Notes under the pieces: model-generated
Databases searched by the model: none
The model's input: the letters and a program-made list of their open reading frames with translations, nothing else
Told to the model about the DNA's origin: nothing
Shown here: piece by piece, positions 1 through 5,687 of the stretch
Numbering within the stretch: the stretch's first letter is position 1
Layout of the letters: each line of letters begins with the position of its first letter
Assembly (NCBI GenBank): GCA_021641325.1
Contig: JAJXPD010000039.1
Coordinates: 4,782-15,354 of the forward strand
Source of the DNA: Opitutales bacterium
Lineage (GTDB): Bacteria; Verrucomicrobiota; Verrucomicrobiia; Opitutales; Intestinicryptomonadaceae
DNA length: 10,573 nt
Direction of reading: 5' to 3'
Made by a program: the position numbers and the translations under genes

Positions 1-53
1 GCGGAGACGGCAATCTTGAATATCTTATAGGCTTCGAAAAAAAGCGGGCTTAG
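1..53 (+). CDS. Possible C-terminal end of an upstream gene (partial)
   Basis: The frame starting at base 3 is open from the window edge to a TAG at 51-53 and reads GDGNLEYLIGFEKKRA. That is a plausible charged protein C-terminus, and the next gene starts 53 nt later on the same strand. Seventeen codons are too few to assign a family, and another frame (ending at 28-30) is also open for nine codons. I infer a gene end only because an upstream gene in this position would be normal spacing. Confidence 0.3.
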   Translation, partial: GDGNLEYLIGFEKKRA

Positions 54-58
54 TCGGC

Positions 59-104
59 TTATCCTTTCGCGTTTTCCGCCGACATCATGCGGACGAAAGG
101 ATAA
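59..104 (+). promoter_or_regulatory. 5' leader hairpin masking the ribosome binding site of the Cys-rich peptide gene
   Basis: Bases 59-69 are perfectly complementary to 94-104 (11 bp). After a one-sided 5-nt bulge (70-74), bases 75-79 pair with 89-93 (5 bp), leaving a 9-nt loop. The Shine-Dalgarno sequence AAAGGA at 96-101 lies entirely in the 3' arm, opposite TCCTTT at 62-67, and the ATG starts at 107, two bases past the helix. If transcription begins upstream of 59, the folded RNA should block ribosome access until opened by heat, a ligand, a protein or an sRNA. No U-tract follows, so it is not a terminator. The pairing is seen; the regulatory role is inferred. Confidence 0.55.
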
Positions 105-106
105 AC

Positions 107-361
107 ATGAAAAAAATCATAACGTTATTGTGCGCGGCATTCTTCGCCTGCGCGGCGTTCGCGGCATGCGGCGGGGAATCGTGCGCGGCAAAAACCGCGC
201 AACAAACCCAGCAGTGCGGACAGAAAGACTGCGCGGGCGCGGCGAAGCAAAAGCAGAAAAAGCCCGAATGCAACGCGCAAAGCTGCGACAAACTGTCGAA
301 AAACAAACACAACAGACAGGGCGGAAAGCTCAAAAACGTCGAGCGCGACACCCTCCATTAA
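107..361 (+). CDS. Small exported Cys-rich, Lys-rich protein, unknown function
   Basis: This 84-residue protein begins with a clear export signal: MKK, a hydrophobic stretch at about residues 4-19, then AFA-A-C. Cleavage could be by signal peptidase I after A19. Alternatively C21 could be lipidated, since FAAC is a poor lipobox with F at -3. The mature part has six cysteines in three C-x4-C pairs (C21/C26, C37/C42, C55/C60) separated by Gln/Ala/Lys-rich linkers, and ends in a basic tail. The start is supported by AAAGGA five bases upstream of the ATG. I do not recognise the family. Spaced Cys pairs in a periplasmic or surface peptide suggest metal binding or disulfide chemistry, but this is inference. 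It stands alone, facing the fadL-type gene tail to tail. Confidence 0.65.
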   Translation: MKKIITLLCAAFFACAAFAACGGESCAAKTAQQTQQCGQKDCAGAAKQKQKKPECNAQSCDKLSKNKHNRQGGKLKNVERDTLH

Positions 362-377
362 TCGGGAGCCGTCCGAC

Positions 378-417
378 AAAAAAAGAAGCGGCGGGATTCG
401 CAAATAAATCCCGCCGC
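378..417 (-). terminator. Intrinsic terminator of the fadL-type gene
   Basis: Bases 388-398 and 407-417 form a perfect 11-bp GC-rich stem with an 8-nt loop. On the minus strand the stem is followed by a T-rich run (complement of 378-387, nine A in ten bases). It lies 25 bases beyond the minus-strand stop at 442, the right place to end that transcript. On the plus strand the stem is followed only by GATAGCATTTATA, so it may weakly terminate the small Cys-rich gene as well. Confidence 0.85.
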
Positions 418-441
418 GATAGCATTTATACAAGATTTAGA

Positions 442-1671
442 TTAGAACAAAAAGCTCAGCTGCGCCGAAATGACGTGAATGTGCCCGTAGTAGTGCGCCG
501 AGTCTCCCGCCGAACCGCCGTACTGCGAGGGCGCGATTTCGCTGTTGCCGATTGTCATGATGTACACATACGCCATGTCGAGCTTGATGTTTTCGGCAAG
601 GTCGTATCCGAAGCCCGTCGAGAACCAAATGCGGTCGGAACAGGGAATGCGTACGGTTCGGTACTGCGCGCCCTTTACGGGGCTTTCGTCGTAGCAGACG
701 CCGAAGCGCAGGGTCAAATCCTCGATTTCTTCGGGATAGTAGTGCAAGCCGACAGACACGCGCGAGGTGTCCTTCCAGTTTTCCGCCGTGTGCGAAATCA
801 GCGAAGAGCCCTGATAAATGTCCAGATTTTCGAAGCACGACCACGCAGTGTACGAGTAGTCCGCCATGACTGCGAAGTTTTCCAAGTCGCCGAAAAGACG
901 CTGGTAGACGCCCACCGTGAAAGTCTGCGGAAGCGAGACCGACGCCGTGATGTCGCCGCGGTCTACGTCCATGAGCCTGAACGTGCCGTCTACGTCCTGA
1001 CAAACTTCGCTGCGCCACTGGAAGCCGAAGCGTCCGCCCTCGGCGTATTCCACAGTAAAGCCGATGTTGCCGCCAACGCCCCAGCCGCTTGCGTTGAGCG
1101 CGATTGCCTCTCCGAACGGAACCGCGGCAATGCCCTGCGTCAATTTGCAGTAGGCGTACTGCGCGCTGACGCCGCCGCCGATTGTGAGCCAGTCGTTGAC
1201 TTTGTACGCAACGCTGGGGTTGATGTCGATAGTCAGCATGTAGCTGTGCACGCCGTGCTGCCTGCCAATCCAGTTGGAGTCGTACTGGGATTCAAGGCCG
1301 AAAGGCGCGGTTACCGAAATCGAGCCGAAAAGCTCCTCGGTGAATTTGTGAACCGTAAAAATGTTCGGCACGAACGAATTGCGCGCGCAGTCATAGTTCT
1401 TGCCGTCCTTCGACATTCCGAGCGTCGGCAGAACCGCCGAAAGCCCCGTGGAGACCATCGTCTGCCCGACTTCCATGTCGATAAACGAAACCGCGGCGGG
1501 GTTGAGATACGCCGCGGAGGCGTCGTTGCTGGCGTTTACGGTAGCTCCCGCCATCGACGTTCCCATGTTCGACGCGCCCTGCTCGAGCACCTGAAAGCCC
1601 GCGCCGAACGCCGTTGTAGCGGCTAAAACCGAAGCCGCGAATATTGCCTTTTTCATGTCCTTAATTTTCAT
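442..1671 (-). CDS. OmpP1/FadL-family outer-membrane transport protein
   Basis: This is a 409-residue outer-membrane beta-barrel of the FadL family, which admits long-chain fatty acids and other hydrophobic molecules. Residues 1-24 form a signal peptide (MKIKDMKK, then a hydrophobic core ending AFGA). The mature N-terminus GFQVLEQGASNMG with NPAA at 57-60 is the FadL hatch signature. The middle carries family wording (APFGL at 122-126, W134-I-G-R, NPSVAYKV at 151-158). The last residue is Phe in a strand-like SAQLSFLF, as expected for BAM-dependent insertion. An upstream ATG at 1734 would lie outside the predicted promoter, so I prefer 1671, or 1656 (MKKAIF). Six cysteines (95, 175, 224, 279, 326, 344) are unusual for a barrel. 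It has its own promoter with TetR-like operators and a terminator. The substrate is not determined by sequence. Confidence 0.9.
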   Translation of the reverse strand: MKIKDMKKAIFAASVLAATTAFGAGFQVLEQGASNMGTSMAGATVNASNDASAAYLNPAAVSFIDMEVGQTMVSTGLSAVLPTLGMSKDGKNYDCARNSFVPNIFTVHKFTEELFGSISVTAPFGLESQYDSNWIGRQHGVHSYMLTIDINPSVAYKVNDWLTIGGGVSAQYAYCKLTQGIAAVPFGEAIALNASGWGVGGNIGFTVEYAEGGRFGFQWRSEVCQDVDGTFRLMDVDRGDITASVSLPQTFTVGVYQRLFGDLENFAVMADYSYTAWSCFENLDIYQGSSLISHTAENWKDTSRVSVGLHYYPEEIEDLTLRFGVCYDESPVKGAQYRTVRIPCSDRIWFSTGFGYDLAENIKLDMAYVYIMTIGNSEIAPSQYGGSAGDSAHYYGHIHVISAQLSFLF

Positions 1672-1680
1672 TGTACGCGC

Positions 1681-1710
1681 AGGATACACTGAACAATCGT
1701 TCAGTGTCAA
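1681..1710 (-). promoter_or_regulatory. Sigma-70-type promoter of the fadL-type gene
   Basis: On the minus strand a perfect -35 TTGACA (1705-1710) is followed after 18 bases by TATCCT (1681-1686), a 4-of-6 match to the -10 consensus. A start of transcription near 1674 would leave only a few bases before the ATG at 1671, a near-leaderless mRNA, or about 18 bases before the ATG at 1656. The spacer is almost wholly an inverted repeat, as expected for a repressed promoter. Confidence 0.6.
1686..1707. promoter_or_regulatory. Operator 1: inverted repeat between -35 and -10 of the fadL-type promoter
   Basis: Nine-base arms ACACTGAAC and GTTCAGTGT are perfect inverted complements around a 4-nt centre (AATC on the plus strand). 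The repeat overlaps the last bases of the -35 box and the first T of the -10 box. A bound dimer would therefore exclude RNA polymerase. Symmetry and size (22 bp) suit a TetR-family dimer, and a TetR gene ends about 320 bp upstream. Confidence 0.65.
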
Positions 1711-1719
1711 GAAAAATAC

Positions 1720-1735
1720 TGAATGAACGTTCATT
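1720..1735. promoter_or_regulatory. Operator 2: second copy of the palindrome upstream of the -35 box
   Basis: Bases 1722-1735 form a perfect 14-bp palindrome, AATGAACGTTCATT. The stretch 1718-1735 also matches operator 1 (1688-1705) at 14 of 18 bases, and both contain TGAA-N6-TTCA. With that register the two centres are exactly 30 bp apart, close to three helical turns. The perfect palindrome instead centres two bases further on, so the true register is uncertain. It lies upstream of the -35 box and could bind a second dimer. Confidence 0.55.
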
Positions 1736-1740
1736 TAGCC

Positions 1741-2024
1741 GCGCGGCGTGCAAAACGGCGGGAAAAGATTTCCAAGAGCAACCCCGCAAAAGCAAAAGCC
1801 GCAAAACGCCGGACTGCGGCGGAAGAAGCGGCATACTTTGCGCGGATTAATCCCGCCTGAGTCGCAGTCGATACGGCGAAAAAGAAGCTTTGAGCTTAAT
1901 TTTCGTTGCGCATCTGCGCCGCACACAAGCGTCGGAAGCGCGGAAATTAATATTGCGCCCGCCATTAAAAGATACCGAGCGGCGCATGCGCAAATTTCCG
2001 ACACTACGCAAAGCGCGGGAGATG
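1741..2024. other. Intergenic stretch without a supported gene
   Basis: Between the TetR gene and the fadL-type promoter I find no convincing coding sequence. A minus-strand reading frame from a GTG at 2004 has a hydrophobic start, but it lacks a ribosome binding site and would run into operator 2. A weak 5-bp hairpin at 1885-1897 followed on the minus strand by CTTTTTC could be a poor terminator for the TetR gene. A palindrome GCGCATGCGC sits at 1982-1991. The rest shows nothing I can name. Confidence 0.5.
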
Positions 2025-2086
2025 GCCGCCCTACCGCGAAGACGCGCCGGCTTGGGTTCGCCTCGGCTTTGCGGCGGTTGGGCGGC
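2025..2086. repeat. Long imperfect palindrome overlapping the 3' end of the TetR gene
   Basis: Bases 2034-2041 pair with 2067-2074 (one G-T pair). After a 3-nt bulge, 2025-2033 pairs with 2078-2086 with one mismatch, giving a roughly 62-nt GC-rich hairpin. There is no T-run on either side, so it is not a standard terminator. It contains the TetR stop codon and encodes most of that protein's Arg/Pro/Ala tail. This resembles a REP-like palindromic repeat, but whether copies exist elsewhere in the genome cannot be seen here. Confidence 0.4.
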
Positions 2087-2702
2087 GCGGTTTTGACGCC
2101 GCAGTTTGCGGAGCATGCCGCCCGCGCGAATCGGAGTCCGACTCTTTCACAAGGTCGTAGAACCGCAACAAATCCTCCGCTATGCGGCGGCGCACATAGT
2201 CGTCGCCCGAAGTTTCGGTAATATAGGTAGTGCGTCCGAGAATCGAAAGTATTGTCGCCCCCACGAAATTTGTGGGCAGCTGTTTTATTTCGCCGCGCTT
2301 TTTTGCGTTGTCTATCACGCGAACCGCCTTTGCGAACTCTCCCAACGCGTACTTTTTAAAGCGCGGCTCGCGCATGATTACGGCGGAATAAAGCGTGTTG
2401 TATTTGAGAATGTCGAAGCGCGTCCGCCCGCAACAGGCTATGTTTTTATGCACGTTTATGACGTGCAAAATGAAGTCGCGAAACGAGATTTCGTCCAAGT
2501 CGATGGTGGTGAGGTAGCCGTCGAAAAAGTACTGGGTGCACGCCGCCAAGATGAGGTCGGACTTGTTTTTGAAATAGCAGTAGAGAAGCCCGCGCGACAT
2601 ACCAAGCTCCTTTTGAATGTCGCTTACGGATACGGAATCGTAGCCCTTGCGAATGAGGAGCATGAAGGTTTTTTCGAGGATTTTTTCGCGCGTGTCTTTC
2701 AC
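2031..2702 (-). CDS. TetR/AcrR-family transcriptional regulator
   Basis: A 223-residue regulator with an N-terminal TetR DNA-binding domain: TREKILEKTFMLLIRKGY opens helix 1, and the helix-turn-helix spans about residues 25-46 (VSDIQKELGMSRGLLYCYF) followed by KNKSDLI. The ligand/dimer domain is about residues 55-188. The start codon is GTG at 2702; no strong ribosome binding site is visible, but no later start keeps helix 1. Residues 90-91 are adjacent cysteines, which could sense thiols, oxidants or metal. The normal fold should end near DLVKESDSD (about 191); the remaining 30-odd residues are Arg/Pro/Ala-rich with KPRR twice and come from a palindrome. It lies 69 bp behind the DUF2284 gene and upstream of the fadL-type gene, whose promoter carries two operators, so that gene is its likely target. 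The ligand is unknown. Confidence 0.88.
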   Translation of the reverse strand: MKDTREKILEKTFMLLIRKGYDSVSVSDIQKELGMSRGLLYCYFKNKSDLILAACTQYFFDGYLTTIDLDEISFRDFILHVINVHKNIACCGRTRFDILKYNTLYSAVIMREPRFKKYALGEFAKAVRVIDNAKKRGEIKQLPTNFVGATILSILGRTTYITETSGDDYVRRRIAEDLLRFYDLVKESDSDSRGRHAPQTAASKPRRPTAAKPRRTQAGASSR

Positions 2703-2771
2703 AACAAACAGAGACTGCCAAATATCGGGCGGAAATCAAGCCGAAAGGCGGAACGCCGCGCGGCGCAAAAT

Positions 2772-3278
2772 TCAGACGCGGCGGACGCCGTAAAAAACCG
2801 CGCCGAGAAGCGTGGCAAAACGCGGCTTGCGCGAATCCGCGCCCCACTCTATGCCGACGCCGAAAATTTCGCGCGAGATTTTCGAAACGTCGAAGCCGAC
2901 CGCCTCCAACGAAGTCCGCATTTTGTCGGGGTGCAGGCACGCCCTGCCCGACGCGCGAGCGCATGTTCCGCAAAGAATGCAGCTGCCCGCGTACATGCCC
3001 AAGCCGCCGAGCGCGGACTCCGCCGCGAGAATTTCGGCGTCGAAGCCCGCGCGTTCCGCGTCGTAGGCGTCGGCTATCGCCCCCGACGCCGCGACGCGCC
3101 GCAACAACAGCCGAACCGTCGGAAATTTCCGGTATCCGCACGGCGTTTCGAACGGCGGGCACGACCATTTTGCGCCGTAGTTCGGACAGCTTTTGCAAAG
3201 CTCCGACGACACGCTTTCGTCGAAAAACCGCGAGAGCAGTTCGGAAGTCGAAACGTCCTTTGCAAAAGATTCCGCCAT
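2772..3278 (-). CDS. DUF2284-family Cys-rich putative metal-binding protein
   Basis: A 168-residue soluble protein matching the DUF2284 (predicted metal-binding) family by its opening C28-x2-C31-P-N-Y-G-x-K-W-S-C40-P-P and the later cluster C100-x2-C103-x2-C106-x7-C114-x-HP. Eight cysteines in these clusters suggest an Fe-S or zinc site; C47 lies in a loop between them. The biochemical role of the family is not established to my knowledge. Its ATG overlaps the symporter stop codon by one base (TAATG), so translation is probably coupled and the protein made with the transporter. No separate ribosome binding site of strength is seen. A role in the amino-sugar operon, or a chance passenger of it, are both possible. 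Confidence 0.8.
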   Translation of the reverse strand: MAESFAKDVSTSELLSRFFDESVSSELCKSCPNYGAKWSCPPFETPCGYRKFPTVRLLLRRVAASGAIADAYDAERAGFDAEILAAESALGGLGMYAGSCILCGTCARASGRACLHPDKMRTSLEAVGFDVSKISREIFGVGIEWGADSRKPRFATLLGAVFYGVRRV

Positions 3279-4783
3279 TATCTTTTTCTGAACAGCCAGA
3301 GCGCGAATGCCGTAAGCGCGCCGTTTAAGATGAGGAGCGAGAAGCCCAAGTCGAAGCCGAAGAGCGCGGAGGTTGTCCAGTTGACGGCGAAGCAGAGCGC
3401 GGGGGAGGCAACCGCGATGTACGGCGCGGCGCGGTCGATTACGTCGTACTTTGTGAACATGCCGAAAAAGAACATGCCCAAGAGCGGCCCGTAGGTGTAG
3501 GCGACGAGCTTGTAGACCAAGTTCACGACGGCGTCGTTGCTTATTATGTAGAGCGCGACGATTATCGCGAAAAACAGCACCGCGAACGCCGCGTGCACGG
3601 AATTGCGCAGGGATACCCTGCGTTTTTCGGAGAGGTCGGAGCGCGTTTCGAATTTGAGGAAGTCTACGCAGAACGAAGTCGTAAGCGCGGTAAGCGCGTT
3701 CGCCGCGCTCGGATACGACGCCGACACAAGCCCCACCAGAAACAGCGTTCCGCCGAAAAGCCCCATTTGGCGGCTCGCGACGGCGGGGAAAATTTCGTCG
3801 GTTTTTTCAAGCCCCAAGCCCGCCATGCCGCCGATTTTATCCACATAAATGCAAAGCAGCGCGCCCAAAAGCAGAAAGAAATAATTGACCGCAAGCTGAA
3901 TCGCGCCGAGCGAATAGAAGTTTTTTTGCGCCGATTTTATGTCGGCGCACGAAAGCGATTTCTGCATCATCGACTGGTCCAGACCCATCATCGCGACGGT
4001 TACAAACACGCCCGCCACAAGCTGCTTGAAAACGTTTGTAGCGGAGTCCCAGCGCATGTCGAACATGTCGCAAAAGCGCGTCCCCGCAACGTTGGGGTTG
4101 TCCGCCCCGGCGACCGCCGACGCCATTTCCGAGAAATTCCAGCCCATGTTTTTGCACACGAAAAAAATCGTGAAGGCGACCGCCGCAATCATGAAAGTTG
4201 TCTGCAAAACGTCGGTCCAGATGACGGTTTTTACGCCGCCCCTGTAAGTGTACAAATAGAGCACCGCAAGAAACACGAACGCCACGAACGCGAACAAAAG
4301 AATGTCGGCGGACGAGTGCAACACCCAAGACTCCGACTTCGGCACGAAAGTGTAGAGCACGAGGATTACAACGAAAATTCTCACCGCCGCCCCAAGCACG
4401 CGCGAGACCATGAACACCGAAGTTCCCGTTTCGTGCGAAATCCGCCCGAAGCGTTTGCCCAAATACGCGTAAATCGACGTAATGTTCATGCGGAAATAGA
4501 GCGGCAACAGCAGCTTTGCTATCACGATATACCCCACAACAAAGCCGAACACGAGCGGCATGTAGTAGAAGTTCTGACGCATGACATTCCCGGGGACGGA
4601 CACGAAAGTGACGCCCGAAATCGCCGTGCCAACCATGCCGTAGGCTACGACCGCCCACGGGGCTTTTTTGTCCCGCCCGAAAAAAGAGTTCGCCGAACCG
4701 CCGCGCGAAGTCAGATGCGACACTCCGAACATAGCGGCTGTATAGACGCCGAGAACCAAAAGCAAAAGCCAAAGCGGATACAT
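3278..4783 (-). CDS. Sodium:solute symporter (SSS family), candidate MurNAc/amino-sugar importer
   Basis: A 501-residue inner-membrane transporter with about 12-13 hydrophobic segments, the normal length for the SSS family. Family wording includes FFGRDKKAPW at 34-43, GTAISGVTFVSVPG at 52-65, ITSIYAYLGKRFG at 101-113 and RGGVKTVIWTDVLQ further on. It should drive uptake of a solute with Na+. The gene starts 3 nt after murQ, and AGGGGGG inside the murQ end serves as its ribosome binding site. Such tight linkage suggests it imports MurNAc or a muropeptide-derived sugar; an SSS-like MurNAc transporter next to murQ has been reported in Tannerella, as far as I recall. Substrate cannot be read from the sequence, and sialic acid or another sugar remains possible. 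Because SSS carriers do not phosphorylate, a MurNAc kinase must be encoded elsewhere. Confidence 0.85.
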   Translation of the reverse strand: MYPLWLLLLVLGVYTAAMFGVSHLTSRGGSANSFFGRDKKAPWAVVAYGMVGTAISGVTFVSVPGNVMRQNFYYMPLVFGFVVGYIVIAKLLLPLYFRMNITSIYAYLGKRFGRISHETGTSVFMVSRVLGAAVRIFVVILVLYTFVPKSESWVLHSSADILLFAFVAFVFLAVLYLYTYRGGVKTVIWTDVLQTTFMIAAVAFTIFFVCKNMGWNFSEMASAVAGADNPNVAGTRFCDMFDMRWDSATNVFKQLVAGVFVTVAMMGLDQSMMQKSLSCADIKSAQKNFYSLGAIQLAVNYFFLLLGALLCIYVDKIGGMAGLGLEKTDEIFPAVASRQMGLFGGTLFLVGLVSASYPSAANALTALTTSFCVDFLKFETRSDLSEKRRVSLRNSVHAAFAVLFFAIIVALYIISNDAVVNLVYKLVAYTYGPLLGMFFFGMFTKYDVIDRAAPYIAVASPALCFAVNWTTSALFGFDLGFSLLILNGALTAFALWLFRKR

Positions 4784-4786
4784 AAA

Positions 4787-5596
4787 TCAATCCCCCCTGT
4801 ATGCGTCTACCGCAGCGCGAACCGAGCCGTGCTCGAGCAGAAGCGACTTCGCTCTGTCGTAGTCGCCAAGCCCCGTTTCGTCCATAATCATTCTCGCGCC
4901 CCTGTCCACGAGCTTTTCGTTCGAAAGCTGCATGTCCACCATTTTGTTGCCGCGCACGCGCCCCAATTTTATCATGATAGAAGTCGAAATCATGTTGAGC
5001 ACAAGCTTCTGCGCCGTGCCCGACTTCATGCGCGTGCTGCCCGTCACGAATTCGGGGCCGACGACAGCCGCTATCGGGATTTCGCATGTAGCCGCGATTG
5101 CCGAATCGGGGTTGCAGACAACGCACGCGGTGAGCATGCCGAGCTTCCGCGCGTTCTCAATCGCGCCCAGAACGTAGGGGGTGCGCCCCGAAGACGCAAT
5201 GCCCACAAGAGTGTCGTTCGGAACCGGCTTGTAGGCTAAAATGTCGCGCCAGCCCTGTTCGGCGTCGTCCTCGGCGTTTTCGACCGCCTTGCGTATCGCG
5301 CCGTCGCCGCCCGCAATCAGACCGATTACCACGCCGTCGGGAACGCCGTATGTCGGGGGAATTTCCGAAGCGTCCACAACGCCCAGCCTGCCGCTCGTGC
5401 CCGCGCCGATGTAGAAAAGCCTGCCGCCCGAGCGCATTCTCTCCGCCGCGCCGTCTACGAGCCGCGCAATCTGCGGAATGCATTTTTCGACCGCAAAAGC
5501 CACGGTTTTATCCTCGGCGTTTATGCCTTGCAAAAGTTCGAGCGTGGACATTTTGTCCAAATTCGAGTAGTGTGATGGTTGTTCTGTGATTCTCAT
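4787..5596 (-). CDS. murQ: N-acetylmuramic acid 6-phosphate etherase (MurQ)
   Basis: MurQ is a cytoplasmic enzyme that cleaves the D-lactyl ether of MurNAc-6-phosphate, giving GlcNAc-6-phosphate and D-lactate in peptidoglycan recycling or MurNAc use. The 269-residue sequence has the SIS sugar-phosphate fold: GRLFYIGAGTSGRLGVVDASE (58-78) binds the phosphosugar, followed by PPTYGVPDG, GLIAGG, ASSGRTPYV, and GSTRMKSGTAQKLVLNM. E78 in DASE and E109 in NAEDD line up with the catalytic glutamates of the E. coli enzyme (Glu83 and Glu114). It is about 30 residues shorter than E. coli MurQ, having lost the C-terminal end, as in many Bacteroidetes-type enzymes. It heads an operon with the symporter and DUF2284 gene. 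The ATG at 5596 keeps the conserved start (ITEQPSHYSNLDKMST). Confidence 0.96.
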   Translation of the reverse strand: MRITEQPSHYSNLDKMSTLELLQGINAEDKTVAFAVEKCIPQIARLVDGAAERMRSGGRLFYIGAGTSGRLGVVDASEIPPTYGVPDGVVIGLIAGGDGAIRKAVENAEDDAEQGWRDILAYKPVPNDTLVGIASSGRTPYVLGAIENARKLGMLTACVVCNPDSAIAATCEIPIAAVVGPEFVTGSTRMKSGTAQKLVLNMISTSIMIKLGRVRGNKMVDMQLSNEKLVDRGARMIMDETGLGDYDRAKSLLLEHGSVRAAVDAYRGD

Positions 5597-5622
5597 TTTC
5601 GGAGATTAAAATTGAAAACTGC

Positions 5623-5643
5623 GCGGGGCGGCGCATGCGCCCC
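5623..5643 (-). promoter_or_regulatory. GC-rich hairpin in the murQ leader
   Basis: CGGGGCG at 5623-5629 and CGCCCCG at 5637-5643 form a perfect 7-bp stem around a 7-nt loop. On the minus strand it is followed by CAGTTTTCAATTTT, a broken T-rich stretch, and then by the murQ ATG 26 bases past the stem. It could be a weak terminator for the AI-2E-family gene or, if transcription starts near 5681, an attenuator-like element in the murQ leader. Confidence 0.4.
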
Positions 5644-5687
5644 GTTGTCGGCGTATTTATTTTACGTTCCCGCGAAGGCGTCAAAGA

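Noticed and set aside
130..1626. 498-codon open frame on the plus strand, opposite the fadL-type gene
   Set aside because: It is antisense to a well-supported gene, very Arg-rich and without domain wording. GC-rich third positions leave antisense frames open.
442..1734. Longer fadL-type reading starting at the ATG 1734
   Set aside because: This start lies inside operator 2 and upstream of the predicted promoter, and the added residues come before a complete signal peptide.
1735..2004. 89-codon minus-strand frame between the TetR and fadL-type genes, with a hydrophobic N-terminus
   Set aside because: It starts with GTG, has no ribosome binding site, its end runs into operator 2, and the later part has no protein-like pattern.
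2746..2770. CGCCGCGCGGCG palindrome between the DUF2284 and TetR genes as a terminator
   Set aside because: Four-base stems at most and no T-run on the minus strand; more likely GC-rich chance symmetry.
3593..5239. 548-codon open frame on the plus strand, opposite the symporter and murQ
   Set aside because: Antisense shadow of two convincing genes, rich in His/Arg with no recognisable fold.
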